Source of the DNA: Methanomassiliicoccaceae archaeon
GTDB taxonomy: Archaea; Thermoplasmatota; Thermoplasmata; Methanomassiliicoccales; Methanomethylophilaceae
Direction: 5' to 3'
Length of the DNA: 24,561 nt
NCBI GenBank assembly: GCA_031260545.1
Contig: JAIRJQ010000024.1
Location: 1-24,561, forward strand
Shown: in pieces, positions 14,860 to 20,950 of the stretch
How positions within the stretch are numbered: the stretch's first letter is position 1
Layout of the letters: each line of letters opens with the position of its first letter
Notes under the pieces: generated by a model
Databases searched by the model: none
What the model was told of the DNA's origin: nothing
Seen by the model: only the letters and a program-made list of their open reading frames with translations
Program-made: the position numbers and the translations under genes

Positions 14860-16050
14860 ATGAAGAAGTTCAATTGCGATATTGTTGTCGTAGGAGGAGG
14901 GCCGGGAGGCAGCATGGCATCGAAGTACGCGGCGCTCGGCGGTCTTGATGTAATAATGATAGAGAAGAAGGCGGAGATCGGTGCCCCGTTAAGATGCGCG
15001 GAAGGCGTATCAAAGAAATGGCTGGCCGAGATAGACGTTAAACCGGATCCGAAATGGATATGTGCCGATATGGCAGGCGCTACGATCCGGTCGCCGTCCG
15101 GATACACATTCCAATTGGATGAGAGCAAAGCGGGCGCGGAAGTAGGTTACGTATTGGAAAGGCACCTGTTCGACAAGGCGTTAGCGGAACAGGCGGCGGC
15201 CGCGGGCGCGAAGATAATGATGCGCACCGGGTGCACCGGCGTGATCAGAAAGGATGGTAAACTCGTCGGTATCAAAGCAAGGTGCATGGGCGACGAGATC
15301 GAGATATATGCAAAGTGCATCGTCGCCGCGGACGGGTTCGAATCACAAGTAGCCAGATGGGCCGGGATCGATACAAAACTGGAAGCGAAGGACATCGACA
15401 CATGCATCCAATACCGGATGACGAACATCGACATAGATCCGAAGTACTGCGAGTTCGTCATAGGATCGGAGGCGCCGGGAGGCTACATATGGATCTTCCC
15501 CAAGGGTGAACGCATTGCCAACGTCGGCATCGGAGTGCAGGTGGCGAAGTGCAAACACGGCGCAGACCCGAAGTACTATTTGGATAAGTTCATTGAGAAG
15601 GATGAGAGATTAAAGAAAGGCCAAATATTGGAGATCGTAGGCGGAGGCGTCTCAACATGCCCGGGACTCGACGATTCAACGGCAGATAATCTTGTGATCG
15701 TCGGTGATGCCGCAAGGATCATCGATCCTATAACAGGCGGCGGTATCGCGCACGCGTGCAGGACGGGCATGTATGCCGGCAAGGTGCTGACGGAATGCGC
15801 TAAGAAGAACGACTTCTCTAAGAATGCGTTAAAACCGTATGAGAAGATGTGGCGCGACAGGATGGAAGATAAGCTGTACCGCAACTGGATGGCAAAGGAA
15901 CGTTTTGCTTCGTTAAGCGATGATATACTCGATGACCTCGTCAAAATGATGGGTGACGCCAACATCGGTGAGGTCAACGTTCACAATCTGCTGAAAGCGG
16001 TCAAAGAAAAGTACCCTCAGGTAGTGGAAGGTTTCGAGGACCTCATCTGA
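14860..16050 (+). CDS. Digeranylgeranylglycerophospholipid reductase (GGR)
   Basis: An FAD-dependent enzyme that saturates the double bonds of the geranylgeranyl chains of archaeal lipids, turning unsaturated archaeol precursors into archaeol. At 396 residues its length is normal. The N-terminal FAD-binding motif is VVVGGGPGGSMA (9-20). LRCAEGVS (44-51) contains the cysteine (C46) that is conserved in characterised archaeal GGRs. GGYIWIFPKGE (207-217) is the PxxYxWxFP-like substrate pocket signature. GDAARIIDPITGGGIAHA begins at 282 and is the second FAD contact. The rest of the family pattern (about 290-396) is intact. It is the last gene of the Tes-ferredoxin-GGR operon, followed by a strong hairpin terminator. 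The reductase family also includes other geranylgeranyl reductases, but the setting makes lipid saturation the best reading. Confidence 0.94.
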   Translation: MKKFNCDIVVVGGGPGGSMASKYAALGGLDVIMIEKKAEIGAPLRCAEGVSKKWLAEIDVKPDPKWICADMAGATIRSPSGYTFQLDESKAGAEVGYVLERHLFDKALAEQAAAAGAKIMMRTGCTGVIRKDGKLVGIKARCMGDEIEIYAKCIVAADGFESQVARWAGIDTKLEAKDIDTCIQYRMTNIDIDPKYCEFVIGSEAPGGYIWIFPKGERIANVGIGVQVAKCKHGADPKYYLDKFIEKDERLKKGQILEIVGGGVSTCPGLDDSTADNLVIVGDAARIIDPITGGGIAHACRTGMYAGKVLTECAKKNDFSKNALKPYEKMWRDRMEDKLYRNWMAKERFASLSDDILDDLVKMMGDANIGEVNVHNLLKAVKEKYPQVVEGFEDLI

Positions 16051-16054
16051 TCGC

Positions 16055-16091
16055 ACCGCTCCGGCGGTAACACCGCCGCGGTCTTTATTTT
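16055..16091 (+). terminator. Terminator of the lipid operon (bulged hairpin plus T-tract)
   Basis: GGCGGT (16063-16068) pairs with ACCGCC (16072-16077) over loop AAC. An outer ACCGC (16055-16059) pairs with GCGGT (16078-16082), with TCC bulged. CTTTATTTT follows. It starts four bases after the GGR stop codon. Confidence 0.75.
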
Positions 16092-16105
16092 CAGGCGCGC
16101 GAGAT

Positions 16106-16126
16106 ATTCATTCGTGATGAATGAAT
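16106..16126. repeat. Inverted repeat ATTCATTC / GAATGAAT
   Basis: An 8-bp perfect inverted repeat with a five-base spacer (GTGAT) stands between the GGR terminator and the promoter of the small membrane protein, about 70 bases ahead of its TATA box. It may be a regulator site or a hairpin at the end of the previous transcript; nothing decides between these. Confidence 0.45.
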
Positions 16127-16176
16127 GTTATCGGCATTTTTTTCAATTTTTAAAGATACTTAACACCGAGCGATTG

Positions 16177-16187
16177 TTTTAAATATT
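16177..16187 (+). promoter_or_regulatory. Promoter of the 89-residue membrane protein (TATA)
   Basis: TTTTAAATATT contains an exact TTTAAATA match. The expected start, near 16205-16210, gives a leader of about 35-40 nt that includes the Shine-Dalgarno AGGAGGT (16231-16237). Confidence 0.65.
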
Positions 16188-16243
16188 AGTGTAAACTACT
16201 AACCTTTTGTATACCAACTATCAAAGGAGCGAGGAGGTATTAT

Positions 16244-16513
16244 ATGGAGACAAAAGAGAGATACGCGAAATATATGAGGTCCGATGTGCACAATATCGGC
16301 GCACTGTTCGACAGTGCGACCAGTAAAGATCTTACTGCGATATATGAGCACCACGGTATCGAACTTCCAGAAGATATGCGCGATAAGGCCGAGGTCAGGG
16401 ACGGGAACTCGGTAACATCCATGATCTATTCGATGATGGCGACATTCCTCATCGTGATCCTTATGATCAAAAAGCGCAAAGATGACGAAGATATGATCAG
16501 AAGAATAAGATGA
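16244..16513 (+). CDS. Small membrane protein with one C-terminal helix, unknown function
   Basis: This 89-residue protein has a soluble, charged N-terminal part (about 1-55), one hydrophobic helix (about 57-75, SVTSMIYSMMATFLIVILM) and a short highly basic/acidic tail KKRKDDEDMIRRIR. The layout is that of a tail-anchored or single-pass protein with the basic end in the cytoplasm. I do not recognise a family. Expression signals are strong: exact TATA box, an AGGAGGT Shine-Dalgarno seven bases ahead of the ATG, and its own hairpin terminator. So it is a well-expressed stand-alone gene between the lipid operon and the mevalonate kinase unit, which faces it from the other strand. A role at the membrane is likely; anything more is guesswork. 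Confidence 0.8.
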   Translation: METKERYAKYMRSDVHNIGALFDSATSKDLTAIYEHHGIELPEDMRDKAEVRDGNSVTSMIYSMMATFLIVILMIKKRKDDEDMIRRIR

Positions 16514-16533
16514 TCACATCATAACTTACTCTA

Positions 16534-16577
16534 CAGAGGCCATTTGCCCCGCCTCTGCTTATTTTTTTTATTTTTAT
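16534..16577 (+). terminator. Terminator of the small membrane protein gene
   Basis: CAGAGGC (16534-16540) pairs perfectly with GCCTCTG (16551-16557) over a ten-base loop, followed by CTTATTTTTTTTATTTTT. The T-tract reaches the stop codon of the convergent mevalonate kinase gene. Confidence 0.75.
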
Positions 16578-17503
16578 TCTATTCTGACACCGGGTTCTTC
16601 CGTCCTGACGACGAACGGCGTCCCGCCGTGCAGCGCGATCGACTCGCATACCTTTTCCGGTTCATCGGTAAGCGCTATCATGCTGCCACCGCCGCCCGCG
16701 CCCGTGAGTTTTGCACCGTAAGAATGTTTCAGTGATGCGTTCACAAGTTTATTGAGCTCCTTGCAGGAGACACCGAGTATTGACAGGAGCTTATGATCGT
16801 TCGTCATAAGATCGCCGAGCCTGACAAGATCCCTTTCTTTCAGCGCCTTCATTCCGTCCACCGTCGTTTCTCCGATCTCATCAATGATATCGTCGGCGAA
16901 TTTGAATTTGCTTTTGTATCTCCTTACCTTCTCAACGAGAGGGCCGGTCGCGGCATGAAGTCCCGTGTAGCCTACCACCAATGTCATGTTCGGCACCCGA
17001 AGGTCCCTTACGGACCACGTTTTATCGTTCATCACGATATCCCACAGGTGCTCGCCCGCATCCTCCGGCCCGTTGACCGATATTCCGTGGCCGTGGGTGC
17101 TTGCCGATGTGTCCAGCGGGCTTGCGCGCCCCTGCACTTCATATTCAGTGAGGAACGCATCCGTTGCCAGTTCTTTGCCGCTCTTATCAATTCCGTTAAG
17201 GGTGTTCAGTGCTTTGAGGAATGAGGTGGAGAGGGCCGCCGACGACCCAAGTCCCGAACCGGGAGGTATCGAACTTTCCGTGAATATCCGTACCGGTCCC
17301 GAACCGTGCTGCATCATCGATCTCAGATAGGGATGCTTGCCGGGTTCGAACGGTCTTCCGTTCAACGTCGTTTCTTGTGCTTCGGAGAGGGTGCACCGTA
17401 TCCTTCTGTCTATCGCTAACGCGATCGCAGGTTTTCCGTATACTACCGCGTGTTCACCGAGTATGATCAGCTTACCAGGCGCGGACGCCGTGACCTGCTT
17501 CAT
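16574..17503 (-). CDS. mvk: Mevalonate kinase
   Basis: A GHMP kinase that phosphorylates mevalonate to 5-phosphomevalonate, the entry to isoprenoid building blocks and so to all archaeal lipids. All three GHMP motifs are present: SAPGKLIILGEHAVVYGKPA (7-26), IPPGSGLGSSAALS (79-92) and AKLTGAGGGGSMIAL (264-278). The probable catalytic Asp131 lies in SPLDTSASTHG. The length, 309, is that of archaeal mevalonate kinases. Thermoplasma relatives use a variant route with 3-kinases, which belong to another branch, and the EHAVVYG sequence here favours the ordinary enzyme. Its ATG overlaps the stop of the upstream unknown gene (ATGA), so the two are coupled. It sits about 500 bases from the tetraether operon on the opposite strand, a modest but suggestive link to lipid synthesis. 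Confidence 0.94.
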   Translation of the reverse strand: MKQVTASAPGKLIILGEHAVVYGKPAIALAIDRRIRCTLSEAQETTLNGRPFEPGKHPYLRSMMQHGSGPVRIFTESSIPPGSGLGSSAALSTSFLKALNTLNGIDKSGKELATDAFLTEYEVQGRASPLDTSASTHGHGISVNGPEDAGEHLWDIVMNDKTWSVRDLRVPNMTLVVGYTGLHAATGPLVEKVRRYKSKFKFADDIIDEIGETTVDGMKALKERDLVRLGDLMTNDHKLLSILGVSCKELNKLVNASLKHSYGAKLTGAGGGGSMIALTDEPEKVCESIALHGGTPFVVRTEEPGVRIE

Positions 17504-18012
17504 TTATTCAGTCCGTACTTGCTGAGAGCTTCAGCGATAGCGTCATTGGGGCTGCGCCCTCCAAGTAACTGTTTCCCGACGGCCCACCATTTCTCTTCCT
17601 TATCAATGACCGCGGCCTCGAATTCCTCATCCGTATTGTAATCATCGCGCTTGATCTTCGAGACGACCTCGTAATTCGCCTCCAATATATCCACATCGTA
17701 TTTTTTGTTGACGGCAGAGAGTCCCATCATATGATCCAGACAGTATGATAATTCAAGTGACAGATCATCGGGAAGCGACTCCATGACCATGTCCAGAACG
17801 GAGTTCGCGGTCATCATGAAAAGAAGCTCGCGTTTCGCATCCTCTGGCATCTCCTTCTCTTCGTCGATCTGTTCTGCGATCTGGTCGAACCACAGGTCCC
17901 TGAGAAGTTGCGTCCTTTTCGGATTCTTGCCCCAAAGCTGCGCCTCCAGCGGTATGCCGGGTTCTTCCTCAAAAAGATCGTTCACTGTTCCTTCTTCATT
18001 GTTTTTTGTCAT
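17500..18012 (-). CDS. Conserved-looking acidic protein, unknown function
   Basis: This 170-residue protein is rich in Asp, Glu and helix-forming residues. It has no signal peptide, no membrane helix and no cysteine motif. I do not recognise a family. Features: NDLFEEEPGIPLEAQLWGKNPKRTQLLRDLWFDQIAEQIDEEKEMPEDAKRELLFMM near the N-terminus and EEKWWAVGKQLLGGRSPNDAIAEALSKYGLNK at the end. The coding status is supported by tight packing. It starts four bases after the aminotransferase stop with GGTGA overlapping that stop, and it overlaps mevalonate kinase by four bases. It is thus the middle gene of a three-gene transcript, aminotransferase - this - mevalonate kinase. The company does not point to one role. 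Confidence 0.85.
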   Translation of the reverse strand: MTKNNEEGTVNDLFEEEPGIPLEAQLWGKNPKRTQLLRDLWFDQIAEQIDEEKEMPEDAKRELLFMMTANSVLDMVMESLPDDLSLELSYCLDHMMGLSAVNKKYDVDILEANYEVVSKIKRDDYNTDEEFEAAVIDKEEKWWAVGKQLLGGRSPNDAIAEALSKYGLNK

Positions 18013-18016
18013 ATGT

Positions 18017-19153
18017 TCACCATTTCATTTCTTTTACGGTCGTTTCGAGAATATCCATTCCCGTACTTATCTTATGCTCATCGGCGGCGTATGAAAATCT
18101 CAGGTGTCCTTCTCCGTATTCGCCGAAGGCGGACCCCGGTACGCATATCAGTCCGTTCTTAACAAGTTTCATCGCCAGTTCCTCGGACGTCACCGGGAAT
18201 TTGAACTTGGGGAAGGCATAGAACGCCCCCTTGGGCGCGTTCATTACCATTCCGGGAATATTGTTCACGCGGGATGTGATGAGGTCCCTTCTTTTTTTGT
18301 ATATCCTGCGGACATCGTCAAGGTATCCGTCTATCGAAGGCATCGCATTCAGGATGCCGTACTGCGCCGGCATGTTCGGGCAGGCGCACATGTGGTACGC
18401 CATTTTTGTAAGATCCGCGATCACATTCTTTCCGGCAGCGACAAAGCCCATTCTCCATCCGGGCACTGCCATCATCTTCGAGAAACCGTTCACCACAATG
18501 GAATTTTCAAGTTCGGACATGAAGGATATATGTTTCCCTTCGTAAACGAACGGTTCGTACACTTCATCCGATACAACAACAATGCCTTTGTCCTTGGCTA
18601 TGTCGCGTATCGCTCTGAACGACGCTTCGTTCAGCGTTCCTCCGGTGGGATTGGACGGGTAGTTCAGAAATATGATCTTTGTACGTTTCGTGATCTTCCT
18701 CTGTATATCGTCAATATCAGGCTGGAAATGATCCTCAGTAAGCTTGTATTCAACAGACCTCCCTGCCGATAACATTGTATGAGGTCCGTAAACAACGAAT
18801 CCGGGACTGGGGATAAGGGTCTCATCGCCCGGGTCGATGAGCGATTGCGAGATCATCAGCAACGCGGTCGTTCCGCTGGGCGTGATCATAATGTTGTTCC
18901 CTTCTATCCCGTATCCTGAGTAACGGGATGCGACCGCTTCCCTGAGCTGCATCATTCCGGGCGTCGGGCCGTATCGGTTCATCCCTTTCACTGCGGCATC
19001 GTTCATCCCTTTCACTGCGGATTCGGGAGGAAGCACGTCCGGCTCGCCAAGGCTGAGGTTGATCGCGTCCGAGGTCGCAAGGTCGAACATCTTTCTGATC
19101 CCTGACAGCGGGGCCTTCTGCAGTCTGTCGGACATTTTCATATTCCCGCGCAT
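18017..19153 (-). CDS. PLP-dependent aminotransferase, class I/II (aspartate/aromatic type)
   Basis: A fold-type I aminotransferase of 378 residues that moves amino groups between amino acids and 2-oxo acids. The pyridoxal phosphate lysine is probably Lys226 in GFSKMMAVPGWRMGF. Asn168 (NYPSNPTGG), Asp196 and Tyr199 (SDEVYE) and Arg234 (GWRMGF) are the expected cofactor residues. HLRFSYA near the end carries the substrate-carboxylate arginine. INLSLGEPDV and RYGPTPG are typical of archaeal aspartate or aromatic aminotransferases, and the exact substrate cannot be told. The start is uncertain: 19153, 19141 and 19135 are in-frame ATGs. The TATA at 19165-19174 would favour 19141, since a start at 19153 would lie ahead of the expected transcription start. 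A 24-bp tandem duplication lies within the gene (18977-19020). First gene of the unit that ends with mevalonate kinase. Confidence 0.88.
   Translation of the reverse strand: MRGNMKMSDRLQKAPLSGIRKMFDLATSDAINLSLGEPDVLPPESAVKGMNDAAVKGMNRYGPTPGMMQLREAVASRYSGYGIEGNNIMITPSGTTALLMISQSLIDPGDETLIPSPGFVVYGPHTMLSAGRSVEYKLTEDHFQPDIDDIQRKITKRTKIIFLNYPSNPTGGTLNEASFRAIRDIAKDKGIVVVSDEVYEPFVYEGKHISFMSELENSIVVNGFSKMMAVPGWRMGFVAAGKNVIADLTKMAYHMCACPNMPAQYGILNAMPSIDGYLDDVRRIYKKRRDLITSRVNNIPGMVMNAPKGAFYAFPKFKFPVTSEELAMKLVKNGLICVPGSAFGEYGEGHLRFSYAADEHKISTGMDILETTVKEMKW
18977..19020. repeat. Tandem duplication inside the aminotransferase gene (20-bp exact, period 24)
   Basis: The 20 bases GTTCATCCCTTTCACTGCGG occur at 18977-18996 and again at 19001-19020, a period of 24 bp, which keeps the reading frame. 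In the protein this gives AVKGMNDA AVKGMN. The total length of this loop-helix looks normal for the family. Confidence 0.95.
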
Positions 19154-19164
19154 CCATTTACGTG

Positions 19165-19174
19165 CATATTATGT
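19165..19174 (-). promoter_or_regulatory. Promoter of the aminotransferase-mevalonate kinase unit (TATA)
   Basis: On the minus strand, ACATAATATG. It lies 28 nt ahead of the ATG at 19141, but only about 17 nt ahead of the longest possible start at 19153. It therefore speaks for a leaderless message beginning at or near 19141. Confidence 0.45.
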
Positions 19175-19211
19175 TTTACTTGCCGCTCCGGAACGCAAAA
19201 GAAAAAGCGCT

Positions 19212-19231
19212 GGTTGGATGTATTCATCCAA
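19212..19231. repeat. Perfect 8-bp inverted repeat with TATT loop
   Basis: GTTGGATG, TATT, CATCCAAC. The stem can be extended by GCTG/CAGC outside (19208-19211 and 19235-19238) across a three-base bulge. No T-tract follows on either strand, so a terminator is unlikely. The position, about 40 bp upstream of the aminotransferase TATA, suits a regulator site. Confidence 0.55.
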
Positions 19232-19400
19232 CAAACAGCACAGAAAATGTAATTCGGCGTTAAGTATACCGCAGATCTCACAGCTGGCTATTGATGACGG
19301 CATCCGCTTTGCCGGTATAAAAAATATCGCTGTGTATAAGAAATATGCAGCAATGATGCTATATTTGTTTCGACCGTCACTTAATATTTTTTACGAAGGA

Positions 19401-19410
19401 TTATAAATAA
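19401..19410 (+). promoter_or_regulatory. Promoter of the 95-residue protein (TATA)
   Basis: TTATAAATAA in the context ggattataaataagc. The expected start is near 19430, giving a leader of about 50 nt with Shine-Dalgarno GAGGTGA at 19472-19478. Confidence 0.6.
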
Positions 19411-19482
19411 GCAACGGATGCATATATCAACCACGAACGGGATCCGGCACTTGCGTGTGCATGGATGATATGAGGTGAAAGA

Positions 19483-19770
19483 ATGGCATGGTTCAAGATC
19501 GACAAGACGAAATACGCTAGATACAGTATGATGCCGGGAGCTGCAGAGCAGGCGCCGGCGGCGGCGTACGGTAACACGCAGCTCGGGAAGGCCCTGACCA
19601 AGGCGTCCGATATCCTAAGCGCAAGAGAGAAAGCAGGCAAGATAAAAGCGGCCACCGCGAAAGGATACAAAACAAGGATCGACGGCCTTGTACCTTTGAT
19701 AGGCAAGGACGAAGATTCGGGACTCCTTCAGGTGGCACAGATCATCGGCGCAATAAACAGGGCCATCTGA
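19483..19770 (+). CDS. Small basic helical protein, unknown function
   Basis: This 95-residue protein is soluble, with no signal peptide or cysteine. It has an Ala-rich linker (GAAEQAPAAAYG, about 19-30), then what looks like two amphipathic helices: LGKALTKASDILSAREKAGKIKAATAKGYKTRI and GLLQVAQIIGAINRAI. I do not recognise a family. It is a good gene by signal: TATA box, GAGGTGA five bases ahead of the ATG, and a hairpin terminator right after. The HD-domain gene follows 55 bases further on, beyond that terminator, so the two may be only loosely linked. It could be a small nucleic-acid-binding or regulatory protein, but nothing in the sequence proves it. Confidence 0.78.
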   Translation: MAWFKIDKTKYARYSMMPGAAEQAPAAAYGNTQLGKALTKASDILSAREKAGKIKAATAKGYKTRIDGLVPLIGKDEDSGLLQVAQIIGAINRAI

Positions 19771-19788
19771 CCGTAGCGAAAATATTTA

Positions 19789-19812
19789 GGGGCTTTCCGC
19801 CCTTTACTCTTT
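19789..19812 (+). terminator. Hairpin plus T-rich tract after the 95-residue protein
   Basis: GGGGC (19789-19793), loop TTTCC and GCCCT (19799-19803), with one G-U pair, followed by TTACTCTTTT. The stem is short, so some read-through into the HD gene is possible. Confidence 0.55.
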
Positions 19813-19825
19813 TAGGTGAATGTGA

Positions 19826-20950
19826 ATGCGCAAAGCAATGGATATGGATCTGATCTACAGTTTCTTTGACGCAGCCAATATGCACCGATGGAATGATCAT
19901 CTCAGACCTACGGAATTAACGGAATTGGATAAGCAGGCGCACAAGATAATGATCGCATGGGTGCTTGCGAAGTTCGAGGAGGATGAGGGCCGAGAGAAGA
20001 TAAACTGGAGGGAACTCATAGAACATACGATGTTCTCTTTCATCCGCCGTATAATCCTGACGGATCTTAAACCGCAACTGTTCCACCGGATAGTCAAAGA
20101 GAAAGAGAATGAAATGAATGAATTCGTCATACGCGAATTCGACGCACGCATCCCCGACACAGATAAAAAGTTCAGGGAGCGCTTCATCGCATATCTGAAC
20201 CGCGAAGGGATGTCAAGGGAAGACCGTATCATCAAAGCAGCTCACTACCTGGCAACGGAATGGGAATTCAAACTCGTTTACAAAGCGAACCCGTCAATGT
20301 TCGGTATCGACAGAACAAAGGAAGCGATAGACAAACAGATAATGGAATTCGAGGATATCGCGGGCGTCAAAAAATTATTGTTCGGCAGGGACACATTCAA
20401 TTTCATAGACCTGTGCGGGCAATTGCGTTTTCAGAAGAGGTGGGCAAAGGTCCCCCGTATACCTCCGACATCAGTGCTGGGTCATATGCTTCTTGTTGCT
20501 AACATGATGTATCTGCACAACCTGGACACAGGAACGGACGATCAGCGAGTGTATAAAAATTATTTTACCGCGCTCTTCCATGATCTCCCCGAAGTTCTGA
20601 CAAAAGATGTGATAACGCCGATAAAGACAAGTATCGACGGCCTTGATGAACTGCTGTCGGAATACGAGAAGGAAGAGATGGCAAGGACGGTCCTTCCGTT
20701 GCTGCCCAAAGGATGGCACAAGGAGTTCCATTCTTTAACGGATGACCCGTTCGAAGGTGAGGACGGCAGATCGATAAAAGTATGCGACCAATTGGCGGCG
20801 TTCATGGAAGCGCACGTCTCAGGATGCTACGGCATAACATCAAAGGCATTATCACGCGGCAAGGACGAGATAAGGAAAAAGCTTCTGTCATCAAGAACGA
20901 AGATAGATGTAAAAAGTTTAATTGAAAAACTTGAAGGAATGGACCTTTAA
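19826..20950 (+). CDS. HD-domain phosphohydrolase (YfbR-like, duplicated HD architecture)
   Basis: A 374-residue protein of the HD hydrolase superfamily, whose YfbR-type members remove phosphate from deoxynucleotides. The C-terminal half has the metal site: His220 (SVLGHMLLVA), His252-Asp253 (FTALFHDLPEVLTKDVITPIK) and Asp321 (IKVCDQLAAF). The N-terminal half repeats the pattern in degenerate form: DKQAHKIMIAW (about 35-45) and ELIEHTMFSFIRRIILTDLKP (about 63-83), so the protein seems to be a tandem duplication with one active half. The substrate is unknown; nucleotide clean-up is a reasonable guess. The ATG at 19826 has AGGTGA eight bases ahead. Its TAA lies in a TTAA that also holds the stop of seryl-tRNA synthetase on the other strand. 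Confidence 0.82.
   Translation: MRKAMDMDLIYSFFDAANMHRWNDHLRPTELTELDKQAHKIMIAWVLAKFEEDEGREKINWRELIEHTMFSFIRRIILTDLKPQLFHRIVKEKENEMNEFVIREFDARIPDTDKKFRERFIAYLNREGMSREDRIIKAAHYLATEWEFKLVYKANPSMFGIDRTKEAIDKQIMEFEDIAGVKKLLFGRDTFNFIDLCGQLRFQKRWAKVPRIPPTSVLGHMLLVANMMYLHNLDTGTDDQRVYKNYFTALFHDLPEVLTKDVITPIKTSIDGLDELLSEYEKEEMARTVLPLLPKGWHKEFHSLTDDPFEGEDGRSIKVCDQLAAFMEAHVSGCYGITSKALSRGKDEIRKKLLSSRTKIDVKSLIEKLEGMDL

Larger units (their letters stand above)
19154..19482. other. Divergent intergenic region (329 bp) with a strong hairpin and two promoters
   Basis: I see no gene here. It contains the minus-strand TATA of the aminotransferase unit (19165-19174), a perfect hairpin (19212-19231), a weaker TATACCG/CGGTATA inverted repeat (19265-19271 and 19313-19319), and the plus-strand promoter (19401-19410) and Shine-Dalgarno of the 95-residue protein. 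Confidence 0.6.

Noticed and set aside
16111..16125. A C/D box small RNA suggested by GTGATGA
   Set aside because: No CTGA box at a suitable distance and no D'/C' pair; the bases belong to the inverted repeat.
19059..19406. A 115-codon plus-strand frame in the divergent region
   Set aside because: It starts inside the aminotransferase gene, contains the promoter and hairpin, and shows no protein-like composition.
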